Positions 16,194-24,848 of a stretch of 64,000 nucleotides of DNA are shown here, piece by piece. A program made the position numbers and the translations under genes. The stretch spans positions 186,512-250,511 of the forward strand of contig CAJTOO010000002.1 of the NCBI GenBank assembly GCA_910577735.1, read 5' to 3'. Origin of the DNA: an uncultured Lachnospiraceae bacterium (GTDB taxonomy: Bacteria > Bacillota > Clostridia > Lachnospirales > Lachnospiraceae). The stretch's first letter is position 1; every line of letters begins with the position of its first letter. The notes below the pieces were generated by a model. It was given only the letters and a program-made list of their open reading frames with translations, was not told the DNA's origin and searched no databases.

Positions 16194-17042
16194 ATGACAG
16201 GTTTGCAGAAAATCGGATATTCGTTGGTAACCGTAATGAAATATGTTTCACTGGTATTTTTCGCTTTTGTGGCAGTGCTTCCCGTGGTATCCTGTGTAAT
16301 CACAGCGTTTAAGACGGATGCTGAGTATCAGAACACCAATGTGATGACACCGCCGGAAAGCTGGTTTAACTTTGAAAATTTTGCGCAGGCTTTTATGAAA
16401 GCAAACATGGGCAAAGCATTTATCAATTCCACGGTCATTCTGATCAGTGTGCTGGTGGTAAGTGTGCTGGTGGGTACATCCCTGGCCTATGTGCTGAACC
16501 GTTTTAAGTTTCCGGGCAATGGTCTGATCAGGAATCTGTTCCTCTTTGCAACCCTGCTTCCCGGTATCGCCATGCAGATTGCGGTTTATGAGATCATGTA
16601 TAAGCTGGGCTTTATCAATTCTCTGATGGGATATATCATCATGATGTGCGGTACGGATGTCATTGCCATCTATATTTATATTCAGTTTTTTGAGAACATC
16701 AGTGTATCTCTGGATGAATCGGCAATCATTGACGGTGCATCATACTTTAAGATTTATTATAAGATTCTTCTGCCGCTGCTTCGCCCGGCTATCGTGACGG
16801 CCTGTATCCTGAAGGGTGTGGGAACCTACAATGAATACTACTGTGCGAACCTGTATCTGCAGAATAAAAAGCTTCTGCCTACGGTAGCCACATCCCTGTA
16901 TACCTTTGTGGGGCCGCTTGGAAGTAAGTACAATCTGATCTGTGCAGGTGTTATCATTTCGCTTTTGCCGGCGCTGATTGTGTTTATTCTTTTCCAGAAA
17001 CAGATTTACAGTGGTATGACAGCGGGATCGGTAAAAGGGTAA
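16194..17042 (+). CDS. Carbohydrate ABC transporter permease (MalG type)
   Basis: A 282-residue permease with six predicted membrane helices and the EAA-loop motif DESAIIDGASYFKIYYKILL (about residue 175). It is the second membrane subunit of the predicted mannosyl-oligosaccharide importer. It begins directly after the stop codon of the first permease. The operon appears to continue into the epimerase and GH130 genes, possibly with an extra promoter in the 99-base gap. Confidence 0.88.
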   Translation: MTGLQKIGYSLVTVMKYVSLVFFAFVAVLPVVSCVITAFKTDAEYQNTNVMTPPESWFNFENFAQAFMKANMGKAFINSTVILISVLVVSVLVGTSLAYVLNRFKFPGNGLIRNLFLFATLLPGIAMQIAVYEIMYKLGFINSLMGYIIMMCGTDVIAIYIYIQFFENISVSLDESAIIDGASYFKIYYKILLPLLRPAIVTACILKGVGTYNEYYCANLYLQNKKLLPTVATSLYTFVGPLGSKYNLICAGVIISLLPALIVFILFQKQIYSGMTAGSVKG

Positions 17043-17072
17043 TCACGCATTCTTGCAAAATATGTAAAAACT

Positions 17073-17102
17073 ATATCATAGCCATAGTAGATATGGTATG
17101 AT
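17073..17102 (+). promoter_or_regulatory. Possible internal promoter and inverted repeat before the epimerase gene
   Basis: An extended -10, TGG-TATGAT (TATGAT 17097-17102), lies within an imperfect inverted repeat (ATCATA-GCCATA facing TATGG-TATGAT). No good -35 is seen, so an activator-dependent or weak promoter is the most that can be proposed. Confidence 0.35.
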
Positions 17103-17141
17103 GAATAAAAGATTAGGAAGGAAAAGAAGGGGGAGCGGCGT

Positions 17142-18308
17142 ATGATGGTGGAGGAAATCAAAAGTCATCTGACAGAGTGTATCATTCCTTTTTGGAAAAA
17201 GCTGCGGGATGATGTGAACGGCGGTTATTACGGGTATGTGGATCATGCCCTGAAAGTGGATGAGAAAGCGGTAAAGGGCTGTATTTTAAATAGCCGTATT
17301 ACATGGTTTTTTGCGAACGCATATCTCGCGCTGCAAGAGGAGTCATTGCTAAAGGAAGCAAAGCACGGGTATGAATTCATGCAGAAGTGCTGCGTGGACA
17401 GGGAGAGGGGCGGTGTTTACTGGTCAGTTCGATACGACGGTACGCCGGAAGATACGACCAAGCATACCTATAATCAGGCTTTCTCCATCTATGCTCTTTC
17501 TTCTTATTATAATGCATCGAAGGATGAAAGCGCTCTTGAGACGGCTATGGAGCTTTTCCGCATCATTGAAGAACGCTGTATGGATGAGATTGGGTATAAG
17601 GAAGCTTTTGACAGAGACTTTCATGAGATTGAGAATGATAAACTTTCTGAAAACGGTGTAATCGCAGACAAGACCATGAATACCCTGCTTCACGTGTTTG
17701 AGGCTTACACGGAACTATATCGGGTGACTGGTAATGCCAAGGTGAAGAAGAGGCTTACATGGATTCTGGATACCATTGCAGACAAGATTTATAATCCCGA
17801 ACTGCACAGACAGGAAGTGTTTTTTGACAAAGAGATGCATTCCATACTGGATTTACATTCCTATGGCCACGACATCGAGACGGCATGGCTGATCCGCAGA
17901 GGCACAGATGTGTTAGGGGATAAAACATATGAGGATAAAATGCTTCCGATCATACTTGACCTAACTGGTCAAGTATATCGGGCTGCCTTTGACGGACGCT
18001 CGCTTGCCAATGAGTGCGAGAAAGGTGTTGTGGATGAAAACCGTATCTGGTGGGTGCAGGCAGAGGCCCTGGTGGGCTTCTTAAACGGGTATCAGCTGGC
18101 ACCGGAGCATACGGAGTATCTGGATGCTGCGAAGGCAGAATGGGAGTTTATTAAGGCGCATGTGATCGATAAGAGGCCTGGGTCTGAGTGGTTCTGGGAT
18201 GTGACCAAGGACGGAGAGGCTGTGAGCGGGAAACCCATAGTGGAGCCTTGGAAGTGCCCTTACCATAATGGGAGAATGTGTCTTGAGGTGTATAAGAGGA
18301 AATTCTAA
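17142..18308 (+). CDS. Cellobiose 2-epimerase (AGE family)
   Basis: A 388-residue N-acylglucosamine 2-epimerase superfamily protein with the (alpha/alpha)6-barrel pattern. Catalytic-site segments HSYGHDIETAW (about 239) and WKCPYHNGRMCLE near the C-terminus carry the paired histidines and glutamate of cellobiose 2-epimerases. The enzyme interconverts beta-1,4-linked glucose and mannose at the reducing end, turning mannobiose into mannosyl-glucose, which the next gene product phosphorolyses. The gene order epimerase-GH130-GH130 matches known mannan loci and supports this over a renin-binding or sialic-acid role. ATG 17142 follows GAAGGGGGAG. Confidence 0.87.
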   Translation: MMVEEIKSHLTECIIPFWKKLRDDVNGGYYGYVDHALKVDEKAVKGCILNSRITWFFANAYLALQEESLLKEAKHGYEFMQKCCVDRERGGVYWSVRYDGTPEDTTKHTYNQAFSIYALSSYYNASKDESALETAMELFRIIEERCMDEIGYKEAFDRDFHEIENDKLSENGVIADKTMNTLLHVFEAYTELYRVTGNAKVKKRLTWILDTIADKIYNPELHRQEVFFDKEMHSILDLHSYGHDIETAWLIRRGTDVLGDKTYEDKMLPIILDLTGQVYRAAFDGRSLANECEKGVVDENRIWWVQAEALVGFLNGYQLAPEHTEYLDAAKAEWEFIKAHVIDKRPGSEWFWDVTKDGEAVSGKPIVEPWKCPYHNGRMCLEVYKRKF

Positions 18309-18355
18309 AGACGTTGTGCCATAGGACGAAGCACCGGGAATTTCCAGTTTTGTAC

Positions 18356-18384
18356 GTAAGAATTCCAAAAGCAGGAATTCTTAC
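18356..18384 (+). promoter_or_regulatory. Perfect 11-bp intercistronic stem-loop
   Basis: GTAAGAATTCC (18356-18366) and its exact complement (18374-18384) flank a 7-base loop between the epimerase and the first GH130 gene. No T run follows, so it is more likely an mRNA processing or stabilising element than a terminator. Confidence 0.5.
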
Positions 18385-18417
18385 AGTAAAAGAGTAAGGG
18401 TAGAAAACAGGAGCAGA

Positions 18418-19602
18418 ATGGAGGAGGCTATGTTACATCAACAGTATTATGTGGAATTGGAGAAGTATAATAAGCTGATCGGGAGGAAGAATGTGAAAGC
18501 CGACAGCTACAATGGGATTTATGACAGGTATCAGTATCCTGTGCTTACCAGAGAGCATATTCCGCTGCATTGGCGGTATGATTTGAATCCGGAGACCAAT
18601 CCTTATTTCATGGAGAGGCTGGGCGTCAATGCGGTGATGAACTCCGGGGCCATTGAACTGGATGGAAAGTATTATCTGGTGGCAAGAATTGAGGGGAATG
18701 ACAGGAAATCTTTCTTTGGCGTGGCAGAGAGCGACAATGGAATTGATGGTTTCAGGTTCTGGGAGTATCCGATTCTTCTGCCGGATACCTGCCCGGAGGA
18801 GACTAATGTCTACGACATGCGTCTGACCAAGCATGAGGACGGTTATATTTATGGCGTGTTCTGTTCTGAGAGTAAGGATACTTCTGTCAATGATCTGTCG
18901 GCGGCGGTGGCAGCGGCAGGTATTGTGCGGACTAAGAATTTAAAAGACTGGGAACGGCTGCCCAATCTGGTGACTCTGCGTTCTCCGCAGCAGAGGAATG
19001 TGGTGCTGCATCCGGAGTTCGTGGACGGCAAATATGCTTTCTATACAAGACCCATGGATGATTTTATTGAGACCGGATCTGGCGGCGGCATTGGGTTCGG
19101 GCTGTGCGATGACATAACCCATGCGGTGGTTGATGAGGAAAAGATGACTTCCATCCGCAGGTATCACACGATTACGGAGGCTAAGAACGGTGCAGGTGCA
19201 CCGCCCATTAAGACCGATAAAGGCTGGATTCATATTGCCCATGGGGTGCGGAACACAGCGGCAGGTCTGCGGTATGTGATTTATGCCTTTGCCACGGATT
19301 TAAAGGATCCTTCTAAAGTGATTGCAGAGCCTTCCGGCATGCTGATTGGTCCCAGGGACTGGGAACGTGTGGGAGATGTGTCTAATGTGGTATTCACCAA
19401 CGGCGCAATCGCCAGGGACAATGGGGAAGTGTATATTTACTATGCTGCCAGCGACACCAGAATGCATGTGGCAGTGACCACCATTGACAAATTATTGGAT
19501 TATGTGTTCAACACCCCGACAGATCCCCTTCGTTCTGTGGAATGTGTAGCACAAAGATGTGATTTGATTCAGAAGAATCTGGAGTTTCTGAGGAAACAGT
19601 AG
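18418..19602 (+). CDS. 4-O-beta-D-mannosyl-D-glucose phosphorylase (GH130_1)
   Basis: A 394-residue five-bladed beta-propeller enzyme of GH130. The NVYDMRLTKHEDG segment holds the conserved catalytic Asp of the family. Length and the N-terminal segment (YPVLTREHIPLHWRYDLNPE) fit subfamily 1, which phosphorolyses mannosyl-glucose to mannose 1-phosphate and glucose. It lies directly after the epimerase that supplies its substrate. ATG 18418 has AGGAG four bases upstream; ATG 18430, with GGAGG immediately before it, is an alternative that shortens the protein by four residues. Confidence 0.85.
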   Translation: MEEAMLHQQYYVELEKYNKLIGRKNVKADSYNGIYDRYQYPVLTREHIPLHWRYDLNPETNPYFMERLGVNAVMNSGAIELDGKYYLVARIEGNDRKSFFGVAESDNGIDGFRFWEYPILLPDTCPEETNVYDMRLTKHEDGYIYGVFCSESKDTSVNDLSAAVAAAGIVRTKNLKDWERLPNLVTLRSPQQRNVVLHPEFVDGKYAFYTRPMDDFIETGSGGGIGFGLCDDITHAVVDEEKMTSIRRYHTITEAKNGAGAPPIKTDKGWIHIAHGVRNTAAGLRYVIYAFATDLKDPSKVIAEPSGMLIGPRDWERVGDVSNVVFTNGAIARDNGEVYIYYAASDTRMHVAVTTIDKLLDYVFNTPTDPLRSVECVAQRCDLIQKNLEFLRKQ

Positions 19603-19731
19603 GGAAGTGCAGGGTGTTTCGATGAAGGCGGAAAGATTGAAAGTGTAAACGTTCAATCGCGGGATTTGTGTCTGTGTGCTGCCTGACACAAACTCGTCAC
19701 GCGCAGAAAGCAGCGCAGAAATGAGGAAAAA

Positions 19732-20754
19732 ATGAGTGAAGTAAAGATGATCAGCCCGGTGGTGAAGAACGTACCCTGGCAGGAGAAACCCGCAGGGCTT
19801 AAGGGCGCTCCAATCTGGAGATACAGTGAGAATCCGATCATAGGGAGAAATCCACTGGAGGGTGTTGCCAGGATTTTTAACAGTGCAGTCATGCCTTACG
19901 GCGACGAATTCATCGGGGTGTTCCGCGGGGAACAAACAAACGGTATACCGTATATTTATCTGGGCCACAGCAAGGACGCAATCCACTGGGAGTTTGAGGA
20001 TAAGAAGATTCCCTTTCAGGATGAGGATGGCAATGATTTTATGCCGGTTTATGCCTATGATCCCCGTCTGGTGAAGGTGGAGGACACTTACTATATCATC
20101 TGGTGCCAGGACTTTTATGGAGCATCCATTGGTATGGCAAAGACCACGGATTTTAAGACCTTTACCAGGATTGAGAATCCGTTTATCCCCTTTAACAGGA
20201 ATGCGGTGCTGTTCCCAAGGAAGATCAATGGCAAGTATATGCTCTTAAGCCGTCCGTCTGATTCCGGACATACGCCTTTTGGCGATATTTTCTTAAGTGA
20301 GAGTCCGGATATGGTATATTGGGGCAGGCACAGACATGTGATGGGAAGAAGCAGCGAGTGGTGGGAATCTGTCAAGATTGGCGGCGGTGCGGCTCCCATT
20401 GAGACCACGGAAGGATGGCTTTTGTTCTATCATGGGGTGTCAGGAACCTGTAATGGTCTTGTATATTCCATCGGCGGCGCGATTCTGGATATTGATAATC
20501 CGTCGAAGGTGCTGTATCGGTGTGAGAATTTCCTGCTGACACCGGAAGAGTGGTACGAGGAGAGGGGATTTGTTCCCAATGTATGCTTCCCCTGTGCTAC
20601 CATCCATGATTCCGAGAGCGGTAAGATTGCACTCTATTATGGCTGCGCGGACAGTTATGTGGGACTTGCCTTTACGAAACTTGATGAAATTGTAGAGTAT
20701 ATCAAAGCTCACAACCATACGACGGAGTCTGATACCGAACTTGGTATCCGCTAA
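19732..20754 (+). CDS. Beta-1,4-mannooligosaccharide phosphorylase (GH130_2)
   Basis: A 340-residue GH130 enzyme with the YAYDPRLVK catalytic segment and shorter N-terminus of subfamily 2. These enzymes release mannose 1-phosphate from the non-reducing end of manno-oligosaccharides. Together with the epimerase and mannosyl-glucose phosphorylase it completes intracellular conversion of imported mannan fragments without hydrolysis, saving ATP. A 129-base gap separates it from the upstream GH130 gene and holds a short inverted repeat GATTGAA/TTCAATC. A strong terminator ends the operon. Confidence 0.85.
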   Translation: MSEVKMISPVVKNVPWQEKPAGLKGAPIWRYSENPIIGRNPLEGVARIFNSAVMPYGDEFIGVFRGEQTNGIPYIYLGHSKDAIHWEFEDKKIPFQDEDGNDFMPVYAYDPRLVKVEDTYYIIWCQDFYGASIGMAKTTDFKTFTRIENPFIPFNRNAVLFPRKINGKYMLLSRPSDSGHTPFGDIFLSESPDMVYWGRHRHVMGRSSEWWESVKIGGGAAPIETTEGWLLFYHGVSGTCNGLVYSIGGAILDIDNPSKVLYRCENFLLTPEEWYEERGFVPNVCFPCATIHDSESGKIALYYGCADSYVGLAFTKLDEIVEYIKAHNHTTESDTELGIR

Positions 20755-20758
20755 CCGG

Positions 20759-20800
20759 GATCGAGCGTAGCTCGATCTCGAGGACCGCTCTGCGGCCTCG
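20759..20800. repeat. Two GC-rich hairpins (REP-like)
   Basis: GATCGAGC-GTA-GCTCGATC (20759-20777) is followed by a second hairpin with a bulged A (20779-20800) right after the mannan operon. The 12-mer TCCCGAGGCCGC on the complementary strand of the second hairpin recurs near 27715. There is no T run. It may be a small dispersed element or an RNA 3' stabiliser. Confidence 0.4.
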
Positions 20801-20802
20801 GG

Positions 20803-20839
20803 AAAACCGGCAGTTAGGAATAGCTGCCGGTTTTGTTTT
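20803..20839 (+). terminator. Terminator of the mannan operon
   Basis: A 14-base-pair stem (20803-20816 with 20821-20834, one G-U) capped by a GGAA tetraloop and followed by GTTTTC. The U-rich side is part of the stem end (GGTTTTGTTTT). Confidence 0.9.
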
Positions 20840-20845
20840 CGGAAG

Positions 20846-20873
20846 TTGCCTTTTTAGAAAGGCGTGTTATAAT
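20846..20873 (+). promoter_or_regulatory. Promoter of trkA-trkH with internal palindrome
   Basis: TTGCCT (20846-20851) and an extended -10 TGT-TATAAT (TATAAT 20868-20873) with spacer 16. The palindrome GCCTTT-TTAG-AAAGGC (20848-20863) fills the spacer and overlaps the -35, a typical place for a repressor site. Confidence 0.65.
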
Positions 20874-20960
20874 AAGACAGTAGGAATATTCAGACTGTCG
20901 AAAACAGGACAGCGGAAATTGCGACTCTAAGATTATTTTACATAACGGAGGAGAGTTTCA

Positions 20961-22322
20961 GTGAAGATCATAATAGCGGGAGACGGTAAAGTCGGGTCCA
21001 CGCTGACCAGACAGTTGGTGGCAGAAGGACATGATATTACGTTGATCGATGCCAGAGCGGAAGTTCTCGAAGTCAGTGAGGAGCGTTATGATGTGATGGC
21101 GGTGCAGGGAAACTGTGCGGCCATGGACACTTTGGCCAAGGCAGGCGTGAAGGAAGCGGACGTATTGCTTGTCATGACAGGTGCAGACGAGGTGAATCTG
21201 CTCTGCTGTGCCATCGCACATGCCATGAATCCAGGGCTTCATACCATAGCGAGAATCCGCAATCCGGAATATAAAGATCAGATTTATCAGATGAGAAACC
21301 TGTTTGGTTTGTCTATGGTGATCAATCCGGAGAGGCAGGCCGCCATCGAGATGGAGCGGCTGATCAAATATCCTGGATTTTTAAAGCGGGATACCTTTGC
21401 CAAAGGCAAGGTAGAAATCGTAGAACTTCGCATTCAGGAAGATTCCAAACTGCGGGATGTGAGTCTGTACGGCTTAGGAAGTGTGGTTAAATGTAAGATT
21501 CTGGTCTGTGCGGTATTAAGAAGCGGCAAGGCGATCATTCCCGACGGTAACTTTGTCCTGCAGGCCGGGGATCGTATCTTTGTCACGGCATCTACCAGAG
21601 AACTTACCATTTTCCTGAAAAATATGGGTATTATCACCCACAAGGCCAAGCGGGTCATCCTGTGCGGCGGCGGGCGTCTCAGTTATTACCTGTCCCAGCT
21701 TCTTGTACGGGATGGGATTATGGTGGAGATCATAGAACAAAATTATGAAAGATGCCTGTCGTTAGCCAACCAGCTTCCTGATGTGACGGTGGTGCATGGT
21801 GATGCCAGCAGTGAATTTCTTCTGGAAAGAGAAGGCATTTCAGAATGTGACGCCCTTGTGACGCTGACAGGTGTGGATGAGATGAATATTGTTATCTCTC
21901 TCTTTGGCAACAGCCGTAAAGTGCCGCAGATCATCACGAAACTTGGGCGCCTTAGTAATAACAGTATTCTGGATACCCTTTCTGTGGGCAGTACGATCAG
22001 CCCGAAGGAGCTGTGCTGTAACGATATTGTGAGGTATGTTCGGGCTATCAGGAACCAGACCGGCGCAGCGCAGGCGGTGAATGTGATAGCGGACGGGCAG
22101 GCGGAGGCCATAGAGTTTATTGTGGATGAGAACACGAAACACTGTGAAGAGCCGCTTAAGAAAGTAAAGCTTAAGAAAAATATTCGGATTGCGGGCATTA
22201 ATAAGCTCAACAGCTTTGAGATAGCCAACGGTGATTCGTTCTATTCTAAAGGCAACAGAGTGATTATTGTGACGGGAAGAGATGAGGTAATTTATCAGCT
22301 CAATGATATTTTTGAATCATGA
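20961..22322 (+). CDS. trkA: Trk potassium uptake regulatory subunit TrkA
   Basis: A 453-residue cytoplasmic NAD-binding gating protein made of two RCK halves: an N-terminal Rossmann motif GDGKVGSTLTRQL and a second GGGRLSYYLSQLL at about residue 235, each followed by a TrkA-C-like domain. It assembles as a ring under TrkH and gates K+ uptake in response to nucleotides. The start codon is GTG with GGAGGAG upstream. trkH follows after 59 bases, in which a hairpin (AGGGTGGCGC pairing with GCGTCGCCCT) may tune trkH translation. Confidence 0.9.
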   Translation: MKIIIAGDGKVGSTLTRQLVAEGHDITLIDARAEVLEVSEERYDVMAVQGNCAAMDTLAKAGVKEADVLLVMTGADEVNLLCCAIAHAMNPGLHTIARIRNPEYKDQIYQMRNLFGLSMVINPERQAAIEMERLIKYPGFLKRDTFAKGKVEIVELRIQEDSKLRDVSLYGLGSVVKCKILVCAVLRSGKAIIPDGNFVLQAGDRIFVTASTRELTIFLKNMGIITHKAKRVILCGGGRLSYYLSQLLVRDGIMVEIIEQNYERCLSLANQLPDVTVVHGDASSEFLLEREGISECDALVTLTGVDEMNIVISLFGNSRKVPQIITKLGRLSNNSILDTLSVGSTISPKELCCNDIVRYVRAIRNQTGAAQAVNVIADGQAEAIEFIVDENTKHCEEPLKKVKLKKNIRIAGINKLNSFEIANGDSFYSKGNRVIIVTGRDEVIYQLNDIFES

Positions 22323-22381
22323 GAAAGGGTGGCGCATGAAGCGTCGCCCTGTCGCGCTAACGCTACGGAACGAGGAATATT

Positions 22382-23836
22382 ATGAATTATCGTATGATGG
22401 GAAAATTTATCGGCAGGATTCTCTATGTGGAGGCCATTTTTATGCTTCCGGCCCTGCTGATCGGTGTATACTGTGGAGAGAGACAAACGGTAGCAGGATT
22501 TTTGACCAGTATAGTCATTACACTGGTTACGGCCTTTGCCCTGTCCTTTATCTGCCGCAAGGCTAAGAAGGGTTTTTATGCAAGAGAAGGTCTTGTCTGT
22601 GTGGGAATCAGCTGGATTGTGATGAGCCTTTTAGGATGTCTTCCTTTCTATTTTTCCAGGGAGATTCCACATTTTATTGATGCGCTGTTTGAGACCGTGT
22701 CCGGATTTACTACCACCGGTGCGTCAATTCTTTCTGATGTGGAGGCGCTTTCTAAGGGCAATCTTTATTGGAGGAGTTTTACGCATTGGCTGGGCGGTAT
22801 GGGTGTTCTGGTATTTGTACTGGCCATTGGCCGGGGCAGGGAGAAAAGCGACGGTTATACCATGCACCTTCTGCGGGCGGAAAGTCCGGGACCCAAGGTG
22901 GAGAAGCTGGTGCCGAAGATGAAGGACTCGGCCAAGATTCTATACTTTATTTATATCTTTTTGACGGTTTTGAACGTAATCTTTCTGCTGATTGGGCGTA
23001 TGCCGTTATTTGATGCGGTATGTACGGCATTTGGCACGGCGGGAACCGGCGGTTTCGGCATTAGGAATGACAGTATTGCCGGTTACAGTCCCTACCTGCA
23101 GAATGTATGTACGGTGTTTATGCTGCTTTTTGGTGTGAATTTCAGCTGCTACTTTATGCTGTTTATCAGACAGGTCAGGAATGTGTTTCAGGATGAGGAG
23201 CTGCGGTTTTATATAGGTACAGTGGTATGCAGTATCCTGTTTATCACATGGAATATCGGTAATATGTACGGCTCATTTTCGGAGGCCCTTCGGCATGCTG
23301 CATTTCAGGTGGCGAGTATTATCACCACGACAGGATTTGCAACTACGGATTTTGATCTGTGGCCCAGCTTTTCCAAGGCAATCCTGCTGGGACTCATGAT
23401 CGTGGGCGCCTGTGCCGGCAGTACCGGCGGCGGCTTCAAATGCGGCAGGACATTGCTGCTGATCAAGAGCCTGCGGCGTAATGTGCGTCAGATCCTGCAC
23501 CCTCAGAAGGTACAGGTGGTGCGTGTAAATGGGCAGATGGTGCGGGAGGGCGTGCTGGATAACATGAATGCTTATCTGGCGGCCTATGCTTTCATTGTGG
23601 TATTCAGTTTTATCGTGATTTCCATTGACGGGTTTTCCACGATGACGAACTTTTCGGCAGTGCTGGCATGTTTTAATAATATCGGACCCGGATTGGAAAG
23701 TGTGGGGGCTACCTGCAACTACAGCGGCTACAGCGTTTTGTCCAAGTCTCTTTTGATTGTCGATATGCTGGCAGGAAGACTGGAAATATTTCCGATTTTG
23801 ATTTTGTTTTCCAAGAGTACCTGGATCCGGAGATAG
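22382..23836 (+). CDS. trkH: Trk potassium transporter membrane subunit TrkH
   Basis: A 484-residue K+ channel-like transporter with four membrane-pore-membrane repeats. Selectivity-filter segments are visible: SGFTTTGAS, TAGTGGFGI, ITTTGFATTD and NNIGPGLESVG. It works with the upstream TrkA. ATG 22382 follows GAACGAGGAATATT. Length is standard for the family and no defect is seen. Confidence 0.9.
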   Translation: MNYRMMGKFIGRILYVEAIFMLPALLIGVYCGERQTVAGFLTSIVITLVTAFALSFICRKAKKGFYAREGLVCVGISWIVMSLLGCLPFYFSREIPHFIDALFETVSGFTTTGASILSDVEALSKGNLYWRSFTHWLGGMGVLVFVLAIGRGREKSDGYTMHLLRAESPGPKVEKLVPKMKDSAKILYFIYIFLTVLNVIFLLIGRMPLFDAVCTAFGTAGTGGFGIRNDSIAGYSPYLQNVCTVFMLLFGVNFSCYFMLFIRQVRNVFQDEELRFYIGTVVCSILFITWNIGNMYGSFSEALRHAAFQVASIITTTGFATTDFDLWPSFSKAILLGLMIVGACAGSTGGGFKCGRTLLLIKSLRRNVRQILHPQKVQVVRVNGQMVREGVLDNMNAYLAAYAFIVVFSFIVISIDGFSTMTNFSAVLACFNNIGPGLESVGATCNYSGYSVLSKSLLIVDMLAGRLEIFPILILFSKSTWIRR

Positions 23837-23850
23837 CAGTATTTTGTCTC

Positions 23851-23879
23851 TTGTAGGATAACGAGTAGTGTGATACAAT
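23851..23879 (+). promoter_or_regulatory. Promoter for the DUF6465 gene
   Basis: TTGTAG (23851-23856) and extended -10 TGA-TACAAT (TACAAT 23874-23879) with a 17-base spacer, about 90 bases before the small gene. Confidence 0.6.
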
Positions 23880-23970
23880 GTACGCGGAGGCAATGAGGGA
23901 AGCCGAAGGTTTTCCGAATGTGCACTGCAGATGTTCAGGGTGCCGTTGTACACAAGAAAGGGAGATTCTT

Positions 23971-24192
23971 ATGGAAAAGGAAAAGAATGAAGTTATACCG
24001 GAGGTAGTGTTGCAGTATCGTCAGTATGAGGTAAATATAGATGATGTAGTTGCCAGAGTCAAGGCGCATTATGTGGCAAAGGGACATAAGGAAGTGGATA
24101 TAGAAGATATACAGGTTTATGTGAAGCCGGAAGATTTTACGGCTTATTATGTGATCAATGATGGAATTGTAGGGAAGATTAATCTGTTTTAG
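23971..24192 (+). CDS. Small DUF6465-like protein
   Basis: A 73-residue acidic protein. VLQYRQYEVNIDDVVARVKA, VDIEDIQVYVKPEDFTAYYV and a glycine-lysine C-terminus resemble the DUF6465 family common in Lachnospiraceae; its function is unknown. ATG 23971 has AAAGGGAG upstream; the frame continues to an ATG at 23878, but that part lacks a ribosome site and overlaps the promoter. Two terminators follow. Confidence 0.7.
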   Translation: MEKEKNEVIPEVVLQYRQYEVNIDDVVARVKAHYVAKGHKEVDIEDIQVYVKPEDFTAYYVINDGIVGKINLF

Positions 24193-24229
24193 GACCTGTC
24201 GGAAAGCGGCAGGATGAAGAAACGTTTGG

Positions 24230-24260
24230 AGCCAGGCCGGTATGGGTCTGGCTTTATTTC
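24230..24260 (+). terminator. First terminator after the DUF6465 gene
   Basis: AGCCAGGCC (24230-24238) pairs with GGTCTGGCT (24245-24253), then TTATTTC. Confidence 0.8.
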
Positions 24261-24266
24261 ATCTAT

Positions 24267-24302
24267 GGCAGGACAAAGGGCACAAGCCTGATCCTGCCTT
24301 TT
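24267..24302 (+). terminator. Second, tandem terminator
   Basis: GGCAGGA (24267-24273) pairs with TCCTGCC (24292-24298) across an 18-base loop and is followed by TTTT. It backs up the terminator just upstream. Confidence 0.6.
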
Positions 24303-24377
24303 CCTGTTGTATTTTGCATTTGTGTGACCGTTAAGGATTTCTTAAAGAAATTTAAGGAAAAGTACAAGAAATATATG

Positions 24378-24443
24378 TTGACAAACAATATTATATGTCA
24401 TATAGTATAAGCAGAAATAATATTATATACCATATAATATTAT
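24378..24443 (+). promoter_or_regulatory. PadR operon promoter with two palindromic operators
   Basis: TTGACA (24378-24383) and TATAGT (24401-24406) with a 17-base spacer. Site 1 (about 24387-24409) is a near-perfect palindrome ATATTATAT-GTC-ATATAGTAT that fills the spacer and the -10. Site 2 (24417-24443) is a perfect 12-base inverted repeat around ACC and contains ATATTATAT-ACC-ATATAATAT. The centres are 32 bases apart, about three helical turns. The following gene encodes a PadR regulator, so autorepression is likely. Confidence 0.75.
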
Positions 24444-24521
24444 ATTCTGTGACTATACTATTGATCCACATATGGAGATGTTCTTATGAGATATGTAAAA
24501 AGGAGGAAAGGAGTATTTTGC

Positions 24522-24848
24522 ATGGTTTTTAACACAGGTGCAGCATTGCTGGATGCCATAGTACTGGCTGTCATTTCCCATGAGCCGGAGGGCACGTATG
24601 GGTATAAGATTACCCAGGAAGTGCGGCAGGTCATTGAGATTTCCGAGTCTACCTTATATCCGGTCCTGCGCAGACTGCAAAAGGACGAATGCCTGGAAGT
24701 GTATGACATGGAATGCGCCGGGCGAAACAGGCGGTACTACAGGATTACAGAGAAAGGCAGGGCGCAGCTTAATCTGTATATCAGTGAATGGTATCGATAT
24801 TCTGCCAAATTGAACAGTATCTTTGAGGGAGGTTTGAAGAATGGATAG
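24522..24848 (+). CDS. PadR family transcriptional regulator
   Basis: A 108-residue winged-helix regulator: GTYGYKITQEVRQVIEISES, TLYPVLRRLQKDECLEVYDM and RRYYRITEKGRAQL are the PadR helix-turn-helix and wing. The family represses envelope- or stress-related operons and often its own promoter; the twin palindromes upstream fit that. ATG 24522 is preferred because AAAGGAG lies 8 bases before it; an in-frame ATG at 24486 is possible. The gene overlaps the DUF1700 gene by 8 bases. Confidence 0.88.
   Translation: MVFNTGAALLDAIVLAVISHEPEGTYGYKITQEVRQVIEISESTLYPVLRRLQKDECLEVYDMECAGRNRRYYRITEKGRAQLNLYISEWYRYSAKLNSIFEGGLKNG

Noticed and set aside
19638..19655. Catabolite response element (GTGTAAACGTTCAATC)
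   Set aside because: Only the left half fits the cre consensus; the right half mismatches key positions.
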